DNA of 45,635 bases from Terribacillus saccharophilus (GTDB taxonomy: Bacteria; Bacillota; Bacilli; Bacillales; Amphibacillaceae), in the NCBI RefSeq assembly GCF_002272745.1, contig NZ_NPBD01000013.1, positions 1 through 45,635 on the forward strand. Reading direction: 5' to 3'. Shown one piece after another: positions 17,472 to 26,628 of this stretch; position 1 is the stretch's first letter, and every line of letters starts with the position of its first letter. The translations under genes and the position numbers were made by a program. The notes under the pieces were generated by a model that was not told the origin of the DNA, made no database searches, and saw only the letters and a list, made by a program, of their open reading frames with translations.

Positions 17472-17948
17472 ATGGTTCATATAAGGAAAGTAAAAAAAAA
17501 TGAAGAAACAATGCTTCATAACCTTATGCAATTTTATATTTATGAATTTAGTAAATACATTTCGGAGATTAAACTAGAAGAAGACTGCACGTATAAACCC
17601 TTTGAATTAAGTCTGTACTGGGAGGAGAAAACGCATCATGCTTACTTTATCTGTCTGGATGCTGAGATCATCGGATTTGCACTTATAGAAAGCAGTAAGG
17701 AGATAAATACGATACTTGAATTCTTCATCCTAGCTGGTTATCAAGGTAAAAGATTTGGAAAAGTTGCTGCTAGAAAGCTTTTCGAAGCTTTTGACGGATA
17801 CTGGAGTGTTTCTCAAATTGAAAAGAATCAACCAGCTCAAAATTTCTGGTGGAATATGATTTCCGATATTACGAATGGAGAGATGGAGGAAGTGTACAGT
17901 AAAGGGAAATATATTCAAACGTTTCATTCAAATTCACTTTCCAAATGA
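17472..17948 (+). CDS. GNAT family N-acetyltransferase
   Basis: A 158-residue protein with the GNAT layout: N-terminal helices, the strand IIGFALIES, then EFFILAGYQGKRFGKVAARKL, where the Q-x-x-x-x-G segment is the acetyl-CoA pyrophosphate loop. The end (EKNQPAQNFWWNMI) matches the usual C-terminal region with the conserved N-x-x-A-x-x-F/W pattern. The substrate cannot be told. An extended -10 (TGTTATAAT, ending 17428) lies 43 bp before the ATG, and the ribosome site GAGGGGG is rather far, about 12 bases. Confidence 0.8.
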   Translation: MVHIRKVKKNEETMLHNLMQFYIYEFSKYISEIKLEEDCTYKPFELSLYWEEKTHHAYFICLDAEIIGFALIESSKEINTILEFFILAGYQGKRFGKVAARKLFEAFDGYWSVSQIEKNQPAQNFWWNMISDITNGEMEEVYSKGKYIQTFHSNSLSK

Positions 17949-18254
17949 TTGAGCATATGCAACGAGAGCTCATAAAAACTGATTAAAGTTTCCGTTGGGA
18001 TTCAAGGTATCATGACGCTGTGAACGACAAGGTAAGGATGGAACGATGACAAGTATTTATGCAGTAAACAGACATGACGAGAACAATGTGCATAGACATA
18101 ACTATCTTATCTATAACAATAATGGCGGCGATACCGTAATAGCCCGTCAAAAAGGAGTGGAATGATAATCAGTCTCCATATGAACCGTAAAATGACCTGA
18201 AGTATTGCACTGGATATGATGCTATATTCCATATCATTATAGAGGAGATAAACT
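17949..18254 (+). other. 306-bp gap with one possible tiny ORF
   Basis: No family gene is visible. The only candidate is a 39-codon frame at 18046-18165 (MTSIYAVNRHDENN onward, Asn/His-rich) with GGTAAGGATGG upstream. A ribosome site and TTG for the next lipoprotein gene begin at 18242. Confidence 0.4.
18046..18165 (+). CDS. Possible 39-residue ORF
   Basis: ATG at 18046 with an AAGGATGG stretch 5-10 bases upstream opens a frame rich in Asn, His and Gly that ends at TGA 18163-18165. It matches no family I know and could be chance. It lies just before a lipoprotein gene on the same strand. Confidence 0.25.
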   Translation: MTSIYAVNRHDENNVHRHNYLIYNNNGGDTVIARQKGVE

Positions 18255-18587
18255 TTGTCTAAACAAGTTATTATTTTCTTATTTGTTGCCTTGTTGTTTC
18301 TGGCAGCCTGTAGATCAGACTATGAGAAAGAGATGGAAGAAGTATTTTCAACCGAGAAGAATTATGCGGAAAAAGTGTACGAAATAAAGATAGATGAAGT
18401 CAATTCTGAAATTGCGGTCTATAAATTTGGAAAGTTCATCTCAATTACGTATAAACCGGTAGAAGAAAATGAGGAAATTGTTGGTGTCTATAAAAGAAAC
18501 CATGAGAGTGGTTATGACCGTATGGATGATGAAAGTGGTATTAATGGGAATGAACCTGTCATAAGGAAAGCTATATTAATTGATTGA
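18255..18587 (+). CDS. Cystatin-like fold lipoprotein (DUF4467-like)
   Basis: A 110-residue lipoprotein (LAAC, C19) beginning at TTG with GAGGAGA at 18242-18248. The mature part reads DYEKEMEEVFSTE, then VNSEIAVYKFGKFISITYKP, matching the helix-then-strand pattern of the small cystatin-like lipoproteins grouped as DUF4467 in Bacillus and Staphylococcus. Relatives occur in conjugative elements and as stand-alone genes. Nothing else here points to a conjugative element. The function is unknown. Confidence 0.7.
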   Translation: MSKQVIIFLFVALLFLAACRSDYEKEMEEVFSTEKNYAEKVYEIKIDEVNSEIAVYKFGKFISITYKPVEENEEIVGVYKRNHESGYDRMDDESGINGNEPVIRKAILID

Positions 18588-18588
18588 G

Positions 18589-18628
18589 AGAAGAAGCGTG
18601 CGATTTTGCACAGGCTTCTTCTTTTTTA
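18589..18628. terminator. Bidirectional terminator between the DUF4467 lipoprotein gene and lysR
   Basis: AGAAGAAGC (18589-18597) pairs with GCTTCTTCT (18614-18622), with an inner GTGC/GCAC, followed by a T-run. The converging LysR gene ends at 18630. Confidence 0.8.
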
Positions 18629-18629
18629 T

Positions 18630-19517
18630 TTAAAAATCTGTTCGATGAAAATGCTCCACAATATATTGCTTGAATTTCTCAGCAATAGGCGATAAGAACT
18701 TCCCTTCCACACTAGCGATACCGATTGTCCGTTCACACTTTGGTGAGCTTATACGAACCTTAGCGATTTTCGTTCGATCCAAGCTTTTAACATCAGGAAG
18801 GATGGAAATGCCCATTCCTGCTCCGACGAAACCGGCAATCGTCGTTACCTCTTCACCTTCAAACATAATTTTAGGAACAAGACCAACCTGTTCGAAGATA
18901 GAATCAATTGTTACGCGTAATGCGTAGCCTTCTTCCATGAGGATAAAGGGCTCGTCTGCAATCTCTTCTAAAGTGATGGATTCTCGATTGGCCAATGGAT
19001 GATCTTTTGGAAAGAACAAGAAAAGCTCCTCCTGCCATAATGGAGTCCAAGCCATTCTGGATTCCCCGGGGAATGATGCAAGCAGACAAAGATCCAAGTT
19101 TCCGGACTGCAAGTTCTCCAACAGCCAATTCGAATGGTTTTGCTTCAAATGAAAACGGACGTGCGGATATTCCTCTTTAAAGGCTGCAATTATATTGGGC
19201 ACTATTGTTGTGCCGAGTGTGTGTAGAAATCCAAGTGAGATTTCTCCTTTATCGGGGTCAAGCAAAGACTGAATCTCATCTTTTCCTTCCTGGAATTCTT
19301 TTAATATGAGATCGACTCGTTTTAATAATAGTTCTCCGTACTTATTCAGTTTAATTGTTCTGCCTTGGCGATCAAAAAGCGGTGTGCCAATTTGGCTTTC
19401 CAATCGGGCAATAGAGCGGGAGAGAGCAGGCTGTGTAATAGACAGAATCTGAGCGGCTCTTGTAACGTGCTGTTCACGTGCAAGTGTTTGGAAGTATTCG
19501 AGTTGTTCCCATTCCAT
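18630..19517 (-). CDS. LysR family transcriptional regulator
   Basis: A 295-residue regulator. The winged helix-turn-helix is at residues 1-60 (LAREQHVTRAAQILSITQPALSRSIARLE), and the effector domain from about 90 to 290 opens with GEISLGFLHTLGTTIVP. It resembles the Bacillus YybE/CzcR group, though that assignment is loose. ATG at 19517 has GGAGG upstream. It is divergent from fumC, with 136 bp between the two start codons, which in this family usually means it controls itself and the neighbour. A citrate-cycle or organic-acid signal would fit, but no ligand can be read from the sequence. Confidence 0.9.
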   Translation of the reverse strand: MEWEQLEYFQTLAREQHVTRAAQILSITQPALSRSIARLESQIGTPLFDRQGRTIKLNKYGELLLKRVDLILKEFQEGKDEIQSLLDPDKGEISLGFLHTLGTTIVPNIIAAFKEEYPHVRFHLKQNHSNWLLENLQSGNLDLCLLASFPGESRMAWTPLWQEELFLFFPKDHPLANRESITLEEIADEPFILMEEGYALRVTIDSIFEQVGLVPKIMFEGEEVTTIAGFVGAGMGISILPDVKSLDRTKIAKVRISSPKCERTIGIASVEGKFLSPIAEKFKQYIVEHFHRTDF

Positions 19518-19653
19518 GCTGTAAGCCTCCGTTTATGATGTATTACATAGAGTAATTAAAAACATATTTATTATGCATTATACATTATAGAGGTGGAGTG
19601 TTACGATTTTTATAGTGGTACAAAGATATATAGGAAATCTGAGGAGGATTACC

Positions 19654-21042
19654 ATGGAATACAGAATCGAAAAAGATACATTTGGAGAAGTAAAAGTACC
19701 AGCAGATAAATTCTGGGGTGCACAGACACAGCGAAGTAAAGAGAATTTTAAAATAGGATCAGAAAGAATGCCAGAGCGTGTAGTGAAAGCTTTCGCTATA
19801 CTAAAGCGCAGTACGGCTATTGCCAATCAGCGTCTTGGGAATCTGGCAAGTGAAAAAGCCGACGCTATAGTGGCGGTCTGTGATGACATTCTTACAGGCA
19901 AGTACGATGATAATTTCCCTCTTGTTGTTTGGCAGACAGGAAGCGGTACGCAAAGTAATATGAACATGAATGAAGTAGTTGCCAACCTTGCTACTGCTTT
20001 GCTGAAAGAAAAAGGTTCTGATTCAGTCGTACATCCGAATGATGATGTTAACCGCAGTCAGAGTTCGAATGATACATTCCCGACGGCAATGCACGTTGCA
20101 GGCGTGTTAGCTGTTTATGAACAGCTGCTTCCGGCAGTGGAACAGCTGCGTAACACACTGAATGAAAAAGCGGAAACATTCCATAACATCGTGAAAATCG
20201 GTCGTACACATCTTCAGGATGCTACGCCGTTAACACTTGGACAAGAGATCAGTGGCTGGGTGCATATGCTGGATCGTTCCAAGGAAATGGTCGCAGAATC
20301 GACAGAGAAACTACGTGCCTTGGCAATTGGAGGTACAGCTGTTGGAACGGGTATCAATGCCCATCCACAGTTTGGCGAAACTGTTGCTGAAGAGATTACC
20401 ACGTTCACAGAGCAAGAATTCATTAGCTCACCGAACAAATTCCATGCACTAACAAGCCATGATGAAATGACATATGCCCACGGCGCATTGAAAGCATTAG
20501 CTGCTGACTTGATGAAAATTGCAAATGACGTACGCTGGCTGGCGAGCGGCCCTCGCTGCGGCATCGGCGAAATCAGCATTCCTGCAAATGAGCCCGGCAG
20601 TTCTATTATGCCTGGAAAAGTTAACCCGACTCAATGTGAAGCATTGACTATGGTGGCTGCCCAAGTCATGGGGAATGACGCAACGATTGGATTTGCCGCA
20701 AGTCAGGGTAATTTCGAGCTGAACGTTTTCAAACCAGTGATCATCTATAATTTCTTGCAATCTGTTCAGCTATTAAGCGACAGCATGGTATCTTTCCATG
20801 ATAACTGTGCAGTAGGCATTGAGCCGGATGAGCAAACAATCCAAGAAAATCTAACGAATTCCTTGATGCTGGTAACTGCATTGAATCCACATATCGGATA
20901 CGAAAACGCGGCAAAAATCGCTAAGCTGGCACATAAGGAAGGACTTACACTTAAAGAAGCTGCTGTGAAGCTTGATCTGCTGACAGAAGAGCAGTTTGAT
21001 GAGATGGTGAAGCCAGAGGAAATGGTTAAACCGAATATCTGA
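19654..21042 (+). CDS. fumC: Fumarate hydratase class II
   Basis: This 462-residue enzyme interconverts fumarate and L-malate in the citric acid cycle and is active as a tetramer. Key blocks are WGAQTQRS, the [13 protein letters not shown] site, the [11 protein letters not shown] block, [16 protein letters not shown] with the catalytic-site histidine, and the mobile signature loop [11 protein letters not shown]. The ATG at 19654 is chosen over the earlier frame at 19615 because GAGGAGG lies 6 bases upstream and the length then equals the family norm. Iron-sulfur class I motifs are absent. The end [18 protein letters not shown] is normal with a short extra repeat of [11 protein letters not shown]. 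It is monocistronic with a strong terminator and divergent from a LysR gene. Confidence 0.95.
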   Translation: MEYRIEKDTFGEVKVPADKFWGAQTQRSKENFKIGSERMPERVVKAFAILKRSTAIANQRLGNLASEKADAIVAVCDDILTGKYDDNFPLVVWQTGSGTQSNMNMNEVVANLATALLKEKGSDSVVHPNDDVNRSQSSNDTFPTAMHVAGVLAVYEQLLPAVEQLRNTLNEKAETFHNIVKIGRTHLQDATPLTLGQEISGWVHMLDRSKEMVAESTEKLRALAIGGTAVGTGINAHPQFGETVAEEITTFTEQEFISSPNKFHALTSHDEMTYAHGALKALAADLMKIANDVRWLASGPRCGIGEISIPANEPGSSIMPGKVNPTQCEALTMVAAQVMGNDATIGFAASQGNFELNVFKPVIIYNFLQSVQLLSDSMVSFHDNCAVGIEPDEQTIQENLTNSLMLVTALNPHIGYENAAKIAKLAHKEGLTLKEAAVKLDLLTEEQFDEMVKPEEMVKPNI

Positions 21043-21051
21043 TACGCAAAG

Positions 21052-21088
21052 AAGCAACCAAGCAGCTTAACGCACTTGGTTGCTTTTT
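21052..21088 (+). terminator. Terminator of fumC
   Basis: GCAACCAAG (21054-21062) pairs perfectly with 21075-21083, followed by TTTTT. Confidence 0.88.
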
Positions 21089-21103
21089 AATTTTCTAATA
21101 GAC

Positions 21104-21460
21104 TTACGGCATCTCGCTTATACGGAGCATGCGCTTGAGAACTTTCCAAGCAACATGGCTATGATTGTCTCCGAAACGTTGAATATGCAATCTTATATTC
21201 TCACATTCCGCTTGAAGCATAGGATGTATTTCCGTTGTATCCGCTATGATGTATAGAGTATCTAAAAAATCAATTGTTTCATTTAGCAGGAAAGAATCTT
21301 TAACCGTGAGGAGTACAGAAATGACATCTGGTATAGCAGAAAAAGCCTCAAATGGTGCTAAGTTCATTGTTAACTCTTCATAACAATCACTAAAATACCA
21401 TTCATTCTTCTCAAGCTCCTTCTCCCAATTGGCAAATATCCTCATCAATTCATCTCGCAT
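21104..21460 (-). CDS. Uncharacterised 118-residue protein coupled to the GntR gene
   Basis: I do not recognise this soluble, helical, Leu-rich, acidic protein (MRDELMRIFANWEKEL onward, VLLTVKDSFLLNETIDFLDTLY in the middle). The start chosen is ATG 21460, one base past the stop codon of the GntR gene (TAG at 21464-21462), which suggests translational coupling. A longer frame from 21547 runs inside gntR and is discarded. The helical repeat-like character could mean a HEAT-like or immunity-type fold. It is transcribed with the regulator of the beta-glucoside operon, so a modulating role there is possible but unproven. Confidence 0.6.
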   Translation of the reverse strand: MRDELMRIFANWEKELEKNEWYFSDCYEELTMNLAPFEAFSAIPDVISVLLTVKDSFLLNETIDFLDTLYIIADTTEIHPMLQAECENIRLHIQRFGDNHSHVAWKVLKRMLRISEMP

Positions 21461-21461
21461 C

Positions 21462-22169
21462 CTACAAAGAATACCCCGTCGACTGGAAGAAGAACTGTGA
21501 CTGCTCGTAATTATACGATATACGAGAAAAGTCAAACGGAAGACCATTGTTCAAATAGAAGATTGTTTCTACGAATAGTTTTGGATCACCTACAAGAAGT
21601 CCAAGATGCAGTGCTTCATCTTCATTCAGTTTCTGGATGTGCACGTACATATCGGAGAAGCCGATCTTGGCACCTAAGGCATTGCTAATGTAATCGAAGA
21701 TGGATCCGGTGGCGATTTCGTTATTCAGATAGGTGACAATATCCTTGTTGTAATAGGATTCTTCAAGACAAAGTATTTGTCCGTTGATATAACGTATCCG
21801 TTTAACGTAATAGACGTCATCTTCCGGGTCGATTTTCAGGTTGAAGGCAACTTCTGCTGATGGTTTTCGGATATCGAGCTCCAGCACTTTCGCTGAAATG
21901 TCGAATCCGCTCAGCTCGTCACTGAAGCCTTGATTCGAGAAGCTGATGTAGCCTTTCCGGTTGCGTCGCCGTACAAAGATGCCGCTGCCGCGAACTTGAT
22001 AGACGAGACCTTTTCGTTCAAGCAGGCTGAGTGCTTTGATAACAGTGCTTTTGCTTGTTTTATATTGGGACATCAAGGTTTCCAGCACAGGCAGCTTAGT
22101 GCCCTGCGGGAGATCATTCTTTTCAATATCCTGTTGGATTTCATTGGCAATCTGCTGATATTTTAGCAT
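21462..22169 (-). CDS. GntR family regulator (UTRA domain) of the beta-glucoside operon
   Basis: A 235-residue repressor with a winged helix at 1-70 (LKYQQIANEIQQDIEKNDLPQG, SKSTVIKALSLLERKGLVYQ) and a UTRA effector domain (about 90-230) that binds a sugar phosphate. It resembles the YdhQ/GmuR/TreR branch of Bacillus. It is divergent from the PTS permease gene, and the intergenic region carries a 13-bp inverted repeat flanking the permease promoter, the likely operator. Inducer is probably a 6-phospho-beta-glucoside, by analogy. An extended -10 (TGCTAAAAT, minus strand 22201-22209) lies about 30 bp before its start. Its stop adjoins the start of a small unknown gene. Confidence 0.9.
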   Translation of the reverse strand: MLKYQQIANEIQQDIEKNDLPQGTKLPVLETLMSQYKTSKSTVIKALSLLERKGLVYQVRGSGIFVRRRNRKGYISFSNQGFSDELSGFDISAKVLELDIRKPSAEVAFNLKIDPEDDVYYVKRIRYINGQILCLEESYYNKDIVTYLNNEIATGSIFDYISNALGAKIGFSDMYVHIQKLNEDEALHLGLLVGDPKLFVETIFYLNNGLPFDFSRISYNYEQSQFFFQSTGYSL

Positions 22170-22261
22170 AGCTACATTCCTTATTTGTTTAGATAGAGCG
22201 ATTTTAGCACACTAATCTTTCAACGAAAACCCTACGCTTTTAAAATACTCTATTAATTTTA

Positions 22262-22316
22262 TTAGTATACGCTTGATAAATTATACCGGTATAATTATAA
22301 TGTAAGCGTATACTAA
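22262..22316 (+). promoter_or_regulatory. Beta-glucoside promoter framed by a GntR-type operator
   Basis: TTGATA (22273-22278), a 17-bp spacer and TATAAT (22296-22301) form a near-consensus promoter. TTAGTATACGCTT (22262-22274) and its exact complement (22304-22316) frame it, overlapping the -35 box and the start of transcription. A 14-bp palindrome TTATACCGGTATAA (22281-22294) sits in the spacer. A bound dimer pair would block RNA polymerase. Confidence 0.75.
22300..22314 (+). promoter_or_regulatory. cre site for CcpA in the beta-glucoside promoter
   Basis: ATGTAAGCGTATACT matches the cre consensus WTGNAANCGNWNNCW at every position. It overlaps the end of the -10 box and the right operator arm, so glucose repression is expected. 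Confidence 0.75.
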
Positions 22317-22336
22317 AAGAAAAAGAGGTGTTCTAA

Positions 22337-24235
22337 GTGGCTGAAAAAGTAAGGGATTATCCAAAACTTGCTGGTGATATATTGGAAGCAGTTGGCGGTG
22401 AAGAGAATATTGTAAACGCTACCCGCTGTGCGACTCGTTTGCGTTTAGTGCTGAAACGTTCGAAGCCTGCTGCTAAACAAGAGGTTAATAGTTTGCCAGG
22501 TGTTATAACAGTAGTAGAAAACGGTGGTCAGTTCCAAGTAGTTATCGGTCAGCATGTCGGCGAGGTATATGATGAATTTGCCAAACTCGTAAATGTTGAT
22601 ACTGCTGAAGCAGGTAACGAGAACAAAGGCTCAATCCTTAACCGAATCATTGCAACAATGTCAGCTGTATTCGCACCATTCATCTATGTGCTTGCGGCGG
22701 CCGGTATTCTGCAAGGTGCACTTATTCTGATTAACTTGCTTTTCCCGAACTTCGATACAACTAGTACGTACCAAGTATTTAGCTTTATTTCGTGGGCGCC
22801 GTTTACGTTCCTGCCGATTTTCATTGCTATTACGGCGTCTAAGCATTTCAAGACAAATACGTATATAGCAGTTGCTGCTTGTGCGGCGCTTGTCAGTCCT
22901 GATTGGGCAACGATGGCTGCAAGCATTGCGGACGGGAATAGCATGAACTTCCTTGGGCTGCCTTTGACAGAAACGACTTATACATCATCTGTCTTGCCGC
23001 CACTATTCTTAGTTTGGATCCTTTCTTACTTGGAGCGCTTCTTGAACAAGCATATGAACGAAGTAATCCGTCCGTTGTTCGTTCCATTGATTTCTATCAT
23101 AGTCATGGTTCCGCTGACACTTGTAGCAATTGGTCCATTGACTTCTCTTGGTGCAAATGGAATCGCAAACGGATACAATTTCTTGGCAGAATACGCACCA
23201 TGGCTTGCAGGTGCCATCATAGGTTCCCTTTGGCAGGTTATCGTTATCTTCGGTGTTCACTGGGGTATCACGCCGATGGTATTGGCTAACTTCGAGCAAT
23301 ATGGCCGTGATTCTTTCCAGGCTTATCAAACGATTGCGGTTATCGCACAGGTTGGTGCGGTTGTCGGTGTTATTTTAAAAGCGAAAAGTAAAGAAGTTAA
23401 AAAAGTCGGTGTTTCCGCAGGTATTACCGGTATATTCGGTATAACAGAACCAGCAATCTACGGTGTGACACTGCGATTCAAGAAACCATTTATCATTGGT
23501 TGTATATCTGGTGCAATTGGTGCAATTGTAGCAAGTTTCTTCAATCCATATTATTTCGCTTATGCTGGACTTCCGGGACCATTAACTATTGTGAATGGTA
23601 TCAACGGAGACTACCCTACAAGTTTCATAGGTATTGTTATCGGAGCCGCTATCGCTATCGTGCTGCCAATCATCTTGATTCAGATTTTCGGTTTCGGCGA
23701 AGATACTGCAGCACAAGCTGACAGCAGTGTGGCAGTAGACCAGAAAGATGGCAACGCAGAAGCGTCTGCTGCGGAAAACAATGAAGAAGTAGTTCACGCA
23801 CCACTAAGCGGTAAATTGCTTGCTTTGGAAGAAGTACCAGATGAAGTGTTCAGTTCAGGAGCAATGGGGAAAGGGCTGGCAATTGAGCCAAGTGAAAATA
23901 AAGTTTATGCGCCATTTGACGGAACCATTGTCATGCTCGCACCGACAAAGCATGCAATTGGTTTACGTTCCAAGTCTGGTGCAGAAGTATTGATCCACGT
24001 AGGTCTTGATACAGTTAAACTGAATGGCTCACCGTTCACACTGCATGTGAAAGAAGGAGACCGCGTGAAGCAAGGGGATGTATTGAGTGAGTTTGACAGC
24101 GAAGCGATTGAAGCTGCTGGTGTTCAAACGATCACGCCTATCATTCTAACCAATCCAGCCAATTACAAAGAAATCATCATTGATGAAACAGAGACAACGA
24201 CGCAAGGCAATGACTTGCTGACAGTTGTGAAATAG
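22337..24235 (+). CDS. bglP: PTS beta-glucoside transporter EIIBCA
   Basis: A 632-residue permease of the glucose-glucoside family that imports and phosphorylates beta-glucosides. Domain order is EIIB (1-90, phosphorylated cysteine C31 in NATRCATRLR), EIIC (about 105-455, with the GITEPAIYGVTLR motif) and EIIA (about 495-625, with active H554 in EVLIHVGLDTV). It starts at GTG with AGAGGTG upstream. The 6-phospho-beta-glucosidase gene follows after 12 bp, so the pair forms a transport-and-hydrolysis operon. Control is by the divergent GntR protein and by CcpA. No ribonucleic antiterminator hairpin or licT-type gene is seen, unlike B. subtilis bglPH. Confidence 0.93.
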   Translation: MAEKVRDYPKLAGDILEAVGGEENIVNATRCATRLRLVLKRSKPAAKQEVNSLPGVITVVENGGQFQVVIGQHVGEVYDEFAKLVNVDTAEAGNENKGSILNRIIATMSAVFAPFIYVLAAAGILQGALILINLLFPNFDTTSTYQVFSFISWAPFTFLPIFIAITASKHFKTNTYIAVAACAALVSPDWATMAASIADGNSMNFLGLPLTETTYTSSVLPPLFLVWILSYLERFLNKHMNEVIRPLFVPLISIIVMVPLTLVAIGPLTSLGANGIANGYNFLAEYAPWLAGAIIGSLWQVIVIFGVHWGITPMVLANFEQYGRDSFQAYQTIAVIAQVGAVVGVILKAKSKEVKKVGVSAGITGIFGITEPAIYGVTLRFKKPFIIGCISGAIGAIVASFFNPYYFAYAGLPGPLTIVNGINGDYPTSFIGIVIGAAIAIVLPIILIQIFGFGEDTAAQADSSVAVDQKDGNAEASAAENNEEVVHAPLSGKLLALEEVPDEVFSSGAMGKGLAIEPSENKVYAPFDGTIVMLAPTKHAIGLRSKSGAEVLIHVGLDTVKLNGSPFTLHVKEGDRVKQGDVLSEFDSEAIEAAGVQTITPIILTNPANYKEIIIDETETTTQGNDLLTVVK

Positions 24236-25687
<1,452 letters not shown>

Positions 25688-25698
25688 CAAGTAGAAGA

Positions 25699-25732
25699 CC
25701 TTGGATGGAGAATGCTCCTTCCAAGGTTTTTT
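25699..25732 (+). terminator. Terminator of the beta-glucoside operon
   Basis: CCTTGGA plus GGAG (25699-25710) pairs with CTCC and TCCAAGG (25715-25726), followed by six T. Confidence 0.88.
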
Positions 25733-25820
25733 AAGTATATATCTCACATAAAACACACTGAAGACATACCTGCCATGTATTCTGGTACAGCTTTTACTAG
25801 AAATATTTTGGAGGGGGAAA

Positions 25821-26234
25821 ATGAAAAAGCCAAAGAAATGGATAGTAGTTATTGTTTTATCGATTATGGCTATAGTAATAATCGCTGGCATAACTTTATA
25901 TAATTTCATAGATGTAAACCTAAATGAATTGAATGGAAAAGGAACAATAGTTAGCGCAGTTGAATCACCAGGTAAACGCTATGTTGCGGAGATTAGATTA
26001 ATTGATGAGAACGGCAATGCCACCACTCCTATAGGACAAGCAGTAAGTATTACATCTCAAGGTAAAGACCAAATCCAATTTAAAAATGAAACAGTTTATT
26101 GGGAAATACATTCGGATAGTGAAGTATCAAAAGTGAATTGGCTGAATGAAGATACTATTGAGATAAATAAAATTGAAATTGATATAAATGATAAGGATAC
26201 TTATTATAACTGGCAGCATGATAATGAGGAATAA
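25821..26234 (+). CDS. DUF5412-like small exported protein
   Basis: A 137-residue protein with an N-terminal membrane anchor (about 7-29) and an extracytoplasmic domain. SPGKRYVAEIRLIDENGNAT, IYW-like VYWEIHSDSEVSKVNWLNEDTIEIN and DKDTYYNW match the DUF5412 pattern of Bacillus proteins of unknown function as I recall it. GGAGGGGG precedes the ATG. It is a single gene between two terminators. Confidence 0.7.
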   Translation: MKKPKKWIVVIVLSIMAIVIIAGITLYNFIDVNLNELNGKGTIVSAVESPGKRYVAEIRLIDENGNATTPIGQAVSITSQGKDQIQFKNETVYWEIHSDSEVSKVNWLNEDTIEINKIEIDINDKDTYYNWQHDNEE

Positions 26235-26242
26235 CTAATTGT

Positions 26243-26274
26243 AGGAGCCGAACCTTTATGGAGTGGCTCTTTTC
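26243..26274 (+). terminator. Terminator after the DUF5412 gene
   Basis: AGGAGCC (26243-26249) pairs with GGCTCTT (26265-26271, one G-U) before TTTCTT. Confidence 0.6.
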
Positions 26275-26466
26275 TTATAGATTAGAGTATATGTAAATAA
26301 TCATAAAGATTAATAAGCTAAGCATCATTTAACCGCAAAATTTCTGCCGTATCTTTAGCTTGTTTTTATGCTCGATAAGCTTGTATAGCTGCGTGACGAT
26401 GAGAAGACAAAGGGGAGTAAGCTTAATACATGATTTAATTACATGTCTAACGCTCCTTAAATATAT

Positions 26467-26495
26467 AGGGTCTGGTAAACAGCCAGCCCTTTTTA
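26467..26495 (+). terminator. Hairpin with T-run upstream of the PTS operon
   Basis: AGGG-CTGG (26467-26475, one bulged T) pairs with CCAGCCCT (26483-26490), followed by TTTT. No gene ends just before it, so it could stop readthrough or be an attenuator on a longer leader of the PTS operon. Confidence 0.5.
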
Positions 26496-26585
26496 ATTTG
26501 GCAGAACTCCCAGTACTGTATTAAGGTTGTTATCCCAATCTTGTAACGAAGGACATACAACTTTTGTACCCAATCACCAGTCAAA

Positions 26586-26600
26586 ATGTAAGCGCTTTAA
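26586..26600 (+). promoter_or_regulatory. cre-like site before the PTS/transketolase operon
   Basis: ATGTAAGCGCTTTAA matches the cre consensus with one mismatch. It lies directly before TATAAA (26601-26606). The hexamer 17 bp upstream of that box, CAGTCA, is a poor -35, as in activator-dependent promoters. Confidence 0.6.
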
Positions 26601-26628
26601 TATAAAATGGAATCAGGAGGTGAATCCA

